The notes beneath the pieces were generated by a model, which saw nothing but the letters and a program-made list of their open reading frames with translations, did no database searches and had not been told where the DNA came from. Source: a bacterium (GTDB taxonomy: Bacteria > Bacillota_I > Bacilli_A > RF39 > UBA660). From it: DNA of 20,251 nucleotides. The stretch spans positions 1 to 20,251 of the forward strand of contig JAQXMG010000021.1 of NCBI GenBank assembly GCA_029012525.1, in the 5' to 3' direction. Both the position numbers and the translations under genes were made by a program. Below are positions 7,573-13,668 of this stretch, piece by piece. How positions within the stretch are numbered: the stretch's first letter is position 1; each line of letters starts with the position of its first letter.

Positions 7573-8943
7573 ATGAATGATAAAACTATTTGGTTAAAAA
7601 CATTAGATAATATCAAGAATATTCTTGATCCATTACCATTTAATACCTGGTTTTCTCCGATTGAATTTTTAGATATTAAAGACGAAAAATTAAGACTTGT
7701 TGTGCCTTATATATTATATAAAGAACATATTGAAAAAATTTATAAAGATTTAATTTTAGAAAATATTAACAAATTTGTTAATAACTCTATTAAAGATGTT
7801 AGTTTTATTTTAAAAGATAATTTAGATTCAATTATAAAAGAAGAATTAGAGATAAAAGAAGAAAAAAATGATAATTTATATGAAACAGAATCGCATATTA
7901 ATTTTAAATCTAATTTAAATAAGAGTTATACCTTTTCTAACTTTGTTGTTGGTGAATCAAATAAATTTGCTCAAGCTGCTGCATTAGCGGTTGCTGAAAA
8001 TCCTGGTACTATGTATAATCCTTTATTTATATATGGTAATAGTGGTCTTGGTAAAACGCATCTTATGCATGCTATAGGTAATTATATTGAAGAAAAACAA
8101 CATAAAAAGGTTTTATATGTAACATGTGATCAATTTTTAGAAGATTTTATGGGATTATCTAGAAAAAACAATAATGATAATCTTGATTATATGGAAATTT
8201 TTAAAGAAAAATATCGTAACATTGACGTTTTAATAATTGATGACATTCAATTTCTTGGAGGAGCATCAGCCTCCCAACAAGAATTTTTCCACACTTTTAA
8301 CAATCTTCATAATAATAGTAAACAAATTATTGTTTCAAGTGATAGATCTCCAGAAGATTTAAAAGCTCTAGAAGATAGACTTAGAACAAGATTTTGTTGG
8401 GGATTACAAGTTGATATATCTCCACCAGATTATGAGTTAAAGGTTGCAATTTTAAAGAAAAAATTAAAAGGTGAAAAAATTGCTCTTGATGATGATATAA
8501 TTAATTATATTGCAAGTAATGTAGGGAATGATATAAGACAACTTGAAGGATCTTTGACAAGACTTGTGGCTTATTCATGCATTATGGGTGAAACTAATCC
8601 AAATGTAGAATTTGCTATGGAAGCTTTAAAAGATTTTACCAAAAAACCTGTTACTGATCAAAATAATATTAGAAGAATTCAAAAAAGTGTTGCTAACTTC
8701 TATAAAATCTCATTTGAAGATATAAAATCAAAAAAAAGGCCTCCAAATATAGCTATACCAAGACAAGTTGCAATGTATTTATGTAGAAAATTAACTGATG
8801 AACCATTTGAACGAATTGGTATTGAATTTGGTGGTAAAAATCATGCAACTGTAATGCACTCTTGTAATAAAATTGAAAGAGAATTAAAAAATAACAAAGA
8901 ATTACAAGAAGCAATAACTGCTATTGAAAAAGAATTAAGATAA
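7573..8943 (+). CDS. dnaA: Chromosomal replication initiator protein DnaA
   Basis: DnaA is the AAA+ ATPase that binds boxes in oriC and opens the duplex. Domain I (about 1-80) contains LDPLPFNTWFSPIEFL. Domain III has Walker A GNSGLGKTHLMHAIGN near residue 154, Walker B LIIDDIQFL near 220 and the sensor region RTRFCWGL. Domain IV (about 345-456) has RPPNIAIPRQVAMYLCRKLT and the signature loop GGKNHATVMHS. That signature is normally GGRDHTTV; residues N423 and A425 replace the aspartate and threonine that contact the DNA box in the E. coli structure. The start has AGGGGAA upstream at 7555-7561. The length of 456 residues is normal. Inside it, at 7764-7783, is a perfect 20-base palindrome of two box-like motifs. 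Confidence 0.98.
   Translation: MNDKTIWLKTLDNIKNILDPLPFNTWFSPIEFLDIKDEKLRLVVPYILYKEHIEKIYKDLILENINKFVNNSIKDVSFILKDNLDSIIKEELEIKEEKNDNLYETESHINFKSNLNKSYTFSNFVVGESNKFAQAAALAVAENPGTMYNPLFIYGNSGLGKTHLMHAIGNYIEEKQHKKVLYVTCDQFLEDFMGLSRKNNNDNLDYMEIFKEKYRNIDVLIIDDIQFLGGASASQQEFFHTFNNLHNNSKQIIVSSDRSPEDLKALEDRLRTRFCWGLQVDISPPDYELKVAILKKKLKGEKIALDDDIINYIASNVGNDIRQLEGSLTRLVAYSCIMGETNPNVEFAMEALKDFTKKPVTDQNNIRRIQKSVANFYKISFEDIKSKKRPPNIAIPRQVAMYLCRKLTDEPFERIGIEFGGKNHATVMHSCNKIERELKNNKELQEAITAIEKELR
7764..7783. repeat. Palindrome of two DnaA-box-like motifs inside dnaA
   Basis: TATTAACAAATTTGTTAATA is a perfect 20-base palindrome in the region encoding NINKFVNN of domain I. Its central 16 bases (TTAACAAATTTGTTAA) recur exactly at 10200-10215 across the dnaN stop codon. 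Confidence 0.6.
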
Positions 8944-9084
8944 TTTGTTAAAAATGTTAATAACAATTAACAATAAATATTTATTAAATTACTTAAATTA
9001 TAAGGTTTTAAAAAGTTATTAACAATATTAACAGCTATAATAATAAAAATTATAAATAAATAAAAAAAGAAAGAAGGAAATTAT
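8944..9084. other. oriC, downstream part (dnaA-dnaN intergenic region) with candidate unwinding element
   Basis: Box-like motifs occur at 8945-8951, 8955-8963 (exact TGTTAATAA), 8967-8973 and 9016-9024 (exact TTATTAACA). They are followed by TAATAATAA (9038-9046) and further TAAA repeats, resembling the DnaA-trio pattern (TAG/TAA triplets after a box) that marks the unwinding site in Bacillus. Because the DNA is almost all A/T, the trio match is weak evidence by itself. Together with 7196-7572 this gives a bipartite origin flanking dnaA, as in Bacillus subtilis. Confidence 0.55.
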
Positions 9085-10203
9085 ATGAAATTTAAAATTA
9101 AGAAAAACATTTTATTAGATGCATTAAATGATGTATCTAAAGCATTATCATCAAAAAATATTATTCCAATATTATCAGGAATAAAATTTAATTTAACAAA
9201 AGAAAAATTAGAACTTACTGCATCAGATAACGATATTACAATTAAAACATTTATTGAAAAATCAGATGATTTAGAAATAATTGATTCTGGAAGTATTGTA
9301 ATTAAAGGAAAATATATATTAGATATAATAAGAAAATTAGATGATGATTTTGTTAATATTGAAAAATTGGACGATTCTAAGGTATTAATATATACTGAAA
9401 ATAGTGAATTTAATTTAAATGGAATTTCCGTTAGTGAATATCCTCCAATTGATTTAGAACTTACAACTGACTTTATAACAATAAATGTTAATAAGTTTAA
9501 AGAAATTATAAATCAAACAAATTATGCTTCAAGCACAGATGAAGCAAGAGTTGTTTTAACAGGACTTAATCTAAAAACTGAGGGAAATATTTTAGAGTGT
9601 AGTGCGACAGATTCATATCGTTTAGCTTTAAAAAAAGTTCAATTAGAAAAAAAATTAGAAAACGATATTAACATAATAATTCCAAGTAAAAATTTAAGTG
9701 AATTATATAAGTTATTAACAGAAACTGTTGATGAAAATATTGAATTACATATTTTTAACAATAAAATTATTTGTAGATTTTCTAATATTTTGTTTCAATC
9801 AAGATTAATTAATGGAACTTATCCAAATACAACTAATTTAATTCCAAAAGAAACATTATTTGATTTAAAAGTTAATAAAAGAGATTTTTATAATATGGTA
9901 GATAGAGCAAGTATTTTAAATAATGATAGAGACAATAATGTTATTACTTTAGAAATTAACAATAAAATGTTAAAAATAACTTCTATGTCTTTAGAAATAG
10001 GTAAAGTAGAAGAAAAAATGAATGTAGATTGTGATGAAAAATTTAAAATTTCTTTTTCAAGTAGATATATGATGGAAGCTTTAAGAACAATTAATACAAA
10101 TGATGTTGTATTAAGTTTTGTCGGAGAAGTAAAACCAATTTTATTAAAAGAATCTACAAATGAAGATTTAATAGGACTTATTTTACCAATTAGAACTTAT
10201 TAA
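9085..10203 (+). CDS. dnaN: DNA polymerase III sliding clamp (beta subunit)
   Basis: DnaN forms the dimeric ring that holds polymerase III on DNA. The start MKFKIKKNILLDALNDVSKALSSKNIIPILSGI and the ending LIGLILPIRTY are typical, as are SATDSYRLA near residue 175 and FNLNGISVSEYP near 115. The 372 residues give the standard three-domain clamp. AAGGAA precedes the start at 9085. It follows dnaA after the second half of the origin. A 16-base palindrome of box-like motifs covers its stop codon (10200-10215). Confidence 0.97.
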   Translation: MKFKIKKNILLDALNDVSKALSSKNIIPILSGIKFNLTKEKLELTASDNDITIKTFIEKSDDLEIIDSGSIVIKGKYILDIIRKLDDDFVNIEKLDDSKVLIYTENSEFNLNGISVSEYPPIDLELTTDFITINVNKFKEIINQTNYASSTDEARVVLTGLNLKTEGNILECSATDSYRLALKKVQLEKKLENDINIIIPSKNLSELYKLLTETVDENIELHIFNNKIICRFSNILFQSRLINGTYPNTTNLIPKETLFDLKVNKRDFYNMVDRASILNNDRDNNVITLEINNKMLKITSMSLEIGKVEEKMNVDCDEKFKISFSSRYMMEALRTINTNDVVLSFVGEVKPILLKESTNEDLIGLILPIRTY

Positions 10204-10215
10204 CAAATTTGTTAA
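10200..10215. repeat. DnaA-box-like palindrome across the dnaN stop codon
   Basis: TTAACAAATTTGTTAA is a perfect palindrome, identical to the centre of the one inside dnaA (7764-7783). It includes the exact 9-mer TTATTAACA at 10197-10205. It may be an additional DnaA site. Confidence 0.5.
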
Positions 10216-10239
10216 AATCTATAGAAAAATAATAAGTTT

Positions 10240-10321
10240 TCTGATAGAATATAATTTATTATAGAGATATGTTTAATAGACATATCATTCTTTATGCTTT
10301 GTAATAATATATTTTATCAGA
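10240..10321 (+). ncRNA. Possible structured RNA element after dnaN
   Basis: TCTGATAGAATATA (10240-10253) pairs with TATATTTTATCAGA (10308-10321) over 14 bp with one G-U; TTATTA (10256-10261) then pairs with TAATAA (10302-10307), and an inner hairpin GATATGT (10266-10272) / ACATATC (10280-10286) has a 7-base loop. It matches no riboswitch class I recognise. It may be a dnaN 3'-end structure, a leader for the next gene, or chance in AT-rich DNA. Confidence 0.3.
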
Positions 10322-10334
10322 TTATACATAACAT

Positions 10335-10369
10335 CAAATTTGCTTAAAATATTATACGAAGCAATTTTG
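10335..10369 (+). promoter_or_regulatory. Hairpin next to the ribosome-binding site of the CmpB-like gene
   Basis: CAAATTTGCTT (10335-10345) pairs with AAGCAATTTTG (10359-10369) with one mismatch; the stem ends directly at the ribosome-binding site AAGGGA (10370-10375), 10 bases before the ATG at 10386. It may modulate access to the start. A possible promoter TTGTAA (10299-10304) / TATACA (10323-10328), spacer 18, would give a short leader carrying just this hairpin. Confidence 0.3.
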
Positions 10370-10385
10370 AAGGGAATGAAGTAGT

Positions 10386-11075
10386 ATGAAAGAAAAAGAT
10401 AGCGATAAAAAAATCTTTGCAAAGGGTATTTGTTTTGATAAGCTATTTATAATATTTATAATAGGATGTTTATTTGGTAATTATTATGAAATGATATTAA
10501 ATTTAGTAAGACATTATATTCAGGATGGTTCGATTTTTTGGGAAGTAAGACGCGGTGTTATATATGGTCCTTTTAGTCCTATATATGGATTTGGTGCTGT
10601 AATTATGACTTATTTTCTAGCAGATAGAAATTATAAATGGTATCAGATCTTATTGTATGGTTCTTTTTTAGGAGGAGCTTGTGAATACATTGTAGGATTT
10701 CTTCAAGAAACTTTTGTAGGTACAATATCTTGGGATTATTCAAATTATTTTTTGGATATAAATGGTAGAACTACTATTCCAATTATGTTTCTTTGGGGAT
10801 TATTTTGTTTAGTATTTGTCAGGTATATTTATCCTCCAATTAGTAATTTAATTGAAAAAATACCTTATGAGCCAGGTAAAATTATTTTAACTTTTTTTAT
10901 AGTTTTCTTAACAATTGATATGCTTATTTCTTGGACAGCTTTAATAAGACAACATTTAAGGAGAAACAATTATCCTCCATTAACATTTATTGGTGAATTT
11001 TATGATAAGGTTTATACCAATGAAAGATTACAAAAAGCTTTTCCAAATATGGTAATACCAGAGGTTGAAAAATGA
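10386..11075 (+). CDS. CmpB-family integral membrane protein (putative ABC-transporter type IV)
   Basis: The family (annotated as putative ABC-transporter type IV or CmpB) has no firmly known job. Seen are FIIGCLFGNYYEMIL, the conserved RRGVIYGPFSPIYGFGAV, GACEYIVGFLQETFVGTISWDYS, and NGRTTIPIMFLWGLFCLVFV, in the order typical of the family, with about five membrane segments. The 229 residues have no signal peptide beyond the first membrane helix. The stop codon overlaps the start of the next gene (ATGA at 11072-11075), so it is translationally coupled to a membrane glycosyltransferase, suggesting a shared role in making or exporting a surface glycan or glycolipid (inference). It lies between dnaN and recF, which are usually close together. 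Confidence 0.8.
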   Translation: MKEKDSDKKIFAKGICFDKLFIIFIIGCLFGNYYEMILNLVRHYIQDGSIFWEVRRGVIYGPFSPIYGFGAVIMTYFLADRNYKWYQILLYGSFLGGACEYIVGFLQETFVGTISWDYSNYFLDINGRTTIPIMFLWGLFCLVFVRYIYPPISNLIEKIPYEPGKIILTFFIVFLTIDMLISWTALIRQHLRRNNYPPLTFIGEFYDKVYTNERLQKAFPNMVIPEVEK

Positions 11076-12295
11076 TCTTACAAATTGCAATAATATTTTT
11101 AATAATTGGTTTGCTACTTTTTTTTTCAAAGATAATTGCTCAAAAAAATAATCGTAATTTTCCTAAAAAATATAAAAATCAAAATCATGATTTTTGTATT
11201 TTGATTCCAGCTCGTGATGAGTCTAAAGTGATTGAAGATTTATTTATAAGTATTAAAAATCAAACACAAAAAATAAATATGAGTGATGTTTATGTAATTG
11301 TTGAAAAACAGGATGATCCAACAATAAAAATAGCAAAAAAATATGGTGTTAGTGTTATAATTAGAAAAGAACTTGATAAGAAAAGAAAAGGTTATGCTTT
11401 AATGGAAGCAATAGATGAAATATTAATAAATAATAAAAATTATGGAGCATATTTTATTTTTGATGCTGATAATGTTTTAGATAAAAATTATTTAAAAGAA
11501 ATGACTAAAACCTATGATGAAGGTTATGATATTGGAATTGGGTATAGAAACAGCAAAAATGGTAATGAAAATGCAGTAGCAGCTTGTTCTAGTTTGATTT
11601 TTACGATAATAAATACTATAGGAAATCAAAATAAAACTGAAAAAAGTGTTAATTCCACTGTATCTGGTACAGGATTTTATATAAGAGGAAATTGGATTAA
11701 AAAATGGAAAACATATCCATTTCATACTTTAACAGAAGATTATGAACTTTCTTTGTATGGTGTTGTTAATAATTTAACTACTTATTATAATACAGATGCT
11801 ATTTATTATGATGAACAACCTACTAGTTATAATCAGTATAAAACGCAAAGAGTTAGATGGATAAAAGGTTATTTTGAAGCAAGAAAAAAATATTTAAAAA
11901 ATTTATTAAAATATCTTAGATTTAATAATCCTAATTATGGTTCTATTTACAATACTTTAATAGGTGTATGGGATTTAATATTTATAATTGTAGGAACTGT
12001 TTTATTGGTTATTGATCAAATAATAAAGATGGTTTCTGGAACTAATCCACTAATAATAATAGTTAGAGTACTGATTTTATTTATATTTTTATACTTTATT
12101 TTAATTTTATTTACAGTTTGGCTTTTATATAAGGAAGAAGAAAGATTTAATCTAACTTGGAGTATAAAACTTAAGACAATATTTTTACATCCACTTTTAT
12201 TACTTGCTTATATTCCTTGTGCTATAGAAGCTTTACTAACTAAAGATTTAAAATGGAAAGTAATTGAACATAATAAAACAAAAGAAAATTTATAA
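11072..12295 (+). CDS. Membrane-bound family 2 glycosyltransferase (cellulose/hyaluronan synthase-like)
   Basis: A GT-A fold glycosyltransferase of family 2 that probably transfers sugars from nucleotide-sugar donors at the inner face of the membrane. After an N-terminal membrane helix (residues 2-20) comes CILIPARDESKVIEDLFISI (donor-site start), FDADN near residue 130 (the metal-binding D-x-D), TLTEDYELSL (T-E-D, catalytic aspartate) and QRVRWIKGYFE (the Q/R-x-x-R-W motif of processive synthases). Three C-terminal membrane helices follow (about 290-390). The substrate and product cannot be predicted; a non-processive glycolipid enzyme is also possible. The start overlaps the stop of the CmpB-like gene by 4 bases. 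A good terminator follows at 12295-12321. Confidence 0.85.
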   Translation: MILQIAIIFLIIGLLLFFSKIIAQKNNRNFPKKYKNQNHDFCILIPARDESKVIEDLFISIKNQTQKINMSDVYVIVEKQDDPTIKIAKKYGVSVIIRKELDKKRKGYALMEAIDEILINNKNYGAYFIFDADNVLDKNYLKEMTKTYDEGYDIGIGYRNSKNGNENAVAACSSLIFTIINTIGNQNKTEKSVNSTVSGTGFYIRGNWIKKWKTYPFHTLTEDYELSLYGVVNNLTTYYNTDAIYYDEQPTSYNQYKTQRVRWIKGYFEARKKYLKNLLKYLRFNNPNYGSIYNTLIGVWDLIFIIVGTVLLVIDQIIKMVSGTNPLIIIVRVLILFIFLYFILILFTVWLLYKEEERFNLTWSIKLKTIFLHPLLLLAYIPCAIEALLTKDLKWKVIEHNKTKENL

Positions 12296-12321
12296 AATAG
12301 GAACATGGTTCTTATTTTTTT
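12295..12321 (+). terminator. Intrinsic terminator after the glycosyltransferase gene
   Basis: AAATAGGAAC (12295-12304) and GTTCTTATTT (12308-12317) form a 10-bp stem with one G-U pair and a 3-base loop, running into seven T. Confidence 0.8.
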
Positions 12322-12324
12322 AAT

Positions 12325-12353
12325 TTGAAAAAAGTATAAATAAGTATTATAAT
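12325..12353 (+). promoter_or_regulatory. Promoter of the Bax-inhibitor-1 family gene
   Basis: TTGAAA (12325-12330), 17 bases, TATAAT (12348-12353), 31 bases before the start codon. AAAGGA at 12372-12377 is the ribosome-binding site. Confidence 0.8.
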
Positions 12354-12383
12354 TGTCTATATATTTAAAAGAAAGGAAGATTT

Positions 12384-13031
12384 ATGAAAAATAATATTTA
12401 TACAAGAGTTTTTGGATTACTCTTTTTAGGAGTATTTGTTTCATTTTTAACAGGTTACTTTCTATCACTTAATCCAAGTTTAGTTATTAAAGTTATGGGT
12501 GGAGGATATTTTTATATTCTAGTTATTTTAGAACTTGCTGTTGTTATAGTTTTTAGTTTACTTATTAAAAAAATGAATAAGTATTTAGCATATTTTTGTT
12601 ATTTTCTTTACTCAATATTAACTGGTTTTACTTTGTCTGTTATTTTTCTAGCTTATTCACTTAATTCAATATTACTTGTATTTTTATTAACATCAATAAT
12701 TTTAGCTGTATTTGCTTTATATGGATATTTTACTAAAAATGATTTATCTAATTGGGGAATGTATTTATTTGTAGCTTTGCTTGGTATAATAGTTGCAAGT
12801 ATAATTAATATTTTTTTAGGAAATACAACTCTTGATTTAATTATATCAATAGTAGGAATACTAGTATTTGTTTTATATGTCGTATATGATGTTAATAAAG
12901 TTATTCCAAATGCTAGTTATATGTTAGATGAAGAAAAAGGAGCAATATATGGTGCTTTTCAAGTTTATTTAGATTTTATTAATATATTTTTAGATTTAAT
13001 TAGAATTTTTGGTAAAAATAATGATAATTAG
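12384..13031 (+). CDS. Bax inhibitor-1 (YccA/YetJ) family membrane protein
   Basis: The bacterial BI-1 family includes YetJ, a pH-dependent calcium leak channel, and YccA, which modulates the FtsH protease. This 215-residue protein has about seven membrane segments, the loop YDVNKVIPNASYML near residue 172 that includes the conserved aspartate of the pore region, and the family ending GAFQVYLDFINIFLDLIRIFG. It has its own promoter and a perfect 12-bp terminator hairpin, so it is probably a single-gene unit. There is no known link with replication; its location here is probably historical. Confidence 0.88.
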   Translation: MKNNIYTRVFGLLFLGVFVSFLTGYFLSLNPSLVIKVMGGGYFYILVILELAVVIVFSLLIKKMNKYLAYFCYFLYSILTGFTLSVIFLAYSLNSILLVFLLTSIILAVFALYGYFTKNDLSNWGMYLFVALLGIIVASIINIFLGNTTLDLIISIVGILVFVLYVVYDVNKVIPNASYMLDEEKGAIYGAFQVYLDFINIFLDLIRIFGKNNDN

Positions 13032-13048
13032 ACAAGATTCGACAGCTT

Positions 13049-13081
13049 AATATATTATGATTTTCATAATATATTTTTTTT
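13049..13081 (+). terminator. Strong intrinsic terminator between the BI-1 gene and comK
   Basis: AATATATTATGA (13049-13060) and TCATAATATATT (13064-13075) form a perfect 12-bp stem with a 3-base loop, followed by six T. The T run is immediately next to the comK ribosome-binding site AGGGGG (13082-13087). Confidence 0.75.
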
Positions 13082-13094
13082 AGGGGGAATTTTT

Positions 13095-13551
13095 ATGGAA
13101 TATGAAATTAATAGTGAAACTTTGGCACTTTTACCAATTAGTAAAAATATAACAAAAGTTATTGAAGTAAATAACAATTATATTATCAAAAAATCAATAA
13201 TAGAAGTTTTGGAAACTAGTTGTAATTATTTTGGTAGTAGTTTTAAGGGTAGATTAGAGGGATCAAAAAGTATGCTTGGTTCTATATATAAACCTCCAAT
13301 AATTATTGAAGAATCATCTAATATTATCTTTTTTCCAACAATGTCGCCATTTTTAAAAAATAATATTTGGGTGTCATTAAATAACATATTAAAATATGAA
13401 TCAAAAAAAAAATAAAACTATTATTTATTTTAAAAATAACAAAAGAATTGAGGTTAATGTCCCATATTTGACAATTTCAAATCAAATTATGAGATCTAAT
13501 CTTTTAGGGACAATCTCTAAAAATAGAAAAATATTAAAAAGTGTTCAATAA
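13095..13551 (+). pseudogene. comK: comK-family competence regulator, frame broken at a ten-A run
   Basis: ComK is the DNA-binding master activator of competence in Bacillus. The first frame (13095-13415, 106 residues) has the family's YEINSETLALLPI, SCNYFGSSFKGRLEG, KPPIIIEES and FFPTMSPF, each close to Bacillus ComK. It then reaches TAA at 13413-13415 after a run of ten A (13403-13412). The +1 frame continues without a stop to 13551 and gives TIIYFKNNKRIEVNVPYLT and ISNQIMRSNLLGTI, which corresponds to the next part of ComK (TEVTFSNGKTMELPISYNSF in Bacillus). One A fewer would restore a 151-residue protein. This could be a decayed gene, a switch by slippage, or a homopolymer error in the sequence. 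The ribosome-binding site AGGGGG is ideal. No separate promoter is visible, and a terminator lies just upstream. Confidence 0.78.
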
Positions 13552-13573
13552 ATTAAAGTTTATTGCTTTTTTT
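13546..13573 (+). terminator. Weak intrinsic terminator at the restored comK stop
   Basis: CAATAAA (13546-13552) and TTTATTG (13559-13565) form a 7-bp stem with a 6-base loop, followed by C and seven T. The stem includes the TAA at 13549-13551 that ends the second comK frame, which supports that frame being the true 3' end of the gene. Confidence 0.5.
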
Positions 13574-13584
13574 GACTTATTTTG

Positions 13585-13593
13585 TGGTATAAT
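13585..13593 (+). promoter_or_regulatory. Extended -10 promoter for recF-gyrB-gyrA
   Basis: TGGTATAAT is a perfect extended -10 element with TATAAT at 13588-13593; TTGCTT (13563-13568) could be a -35 box at a long 19-base spacing. The transcript would start near 13600, about 40 bases before the small upstream ORF. Confidence 0.6.
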
Positions 13594-13638
13594 TATTATG
13601 TAAGTAGTGGAGTACTAGTTTAGGGGAGTTGAAGCAAA

Positions 13639-13668
13639 ATGGAGCATTTTTTAATTAAAAAAACATGA
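13639..13668 (+). CDS. Nine-residue upstream ORF coupled to recF
   Basis: ATG at 13639 opens MEHFLIKKT and stops at TGA 13666-13668, sharing ATGA with the recF start at 13665. It has a good ribosome-binding site (AGGGGAG, 13622-13628), whereas the 23 bases before the recF ATG are A/T-rich with none. The simplest reading is that ribosomes load at the small ORF and re-initiate at recF. It stands where the small S4-domain gene (yaaA/rlbA) often precedes recF; it is far too short to be that gene, and I see no clear remnant. Confidence 0.45.
   Translation: MEHFLIKKT

Noticed and set aside
10266..10290. GATATGT/ACATATC as a terminator for dnaN
   Set aside because: A 7-bp A/T-rich stem with no real T run; kept only as part of a possible RNA fold.
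10256..10300. Purine-riboswitch-like aptamer after dnaN
   Set aside because: The conserved junction and loop bases of that class (such as UCUACC) are missing.
11492..11725. Open frame of 77 codons opposite the glycosyltransferase gene
   Set aside because: It overlaps the region encoding the catalytic motifs of the sense gene and has no start signals.
13572..13593. TTGACT and TATAAT as a -35/-10 pair upstream of recF
   Set aside because: The spacer is only 10 bases; the extended -10 element alone is the better reading.
13639..13668. Remnant of the S4-domain gene yaaA before recF
   Set aside because: Nine codons with no clear S4 motif; too short to support the claim.
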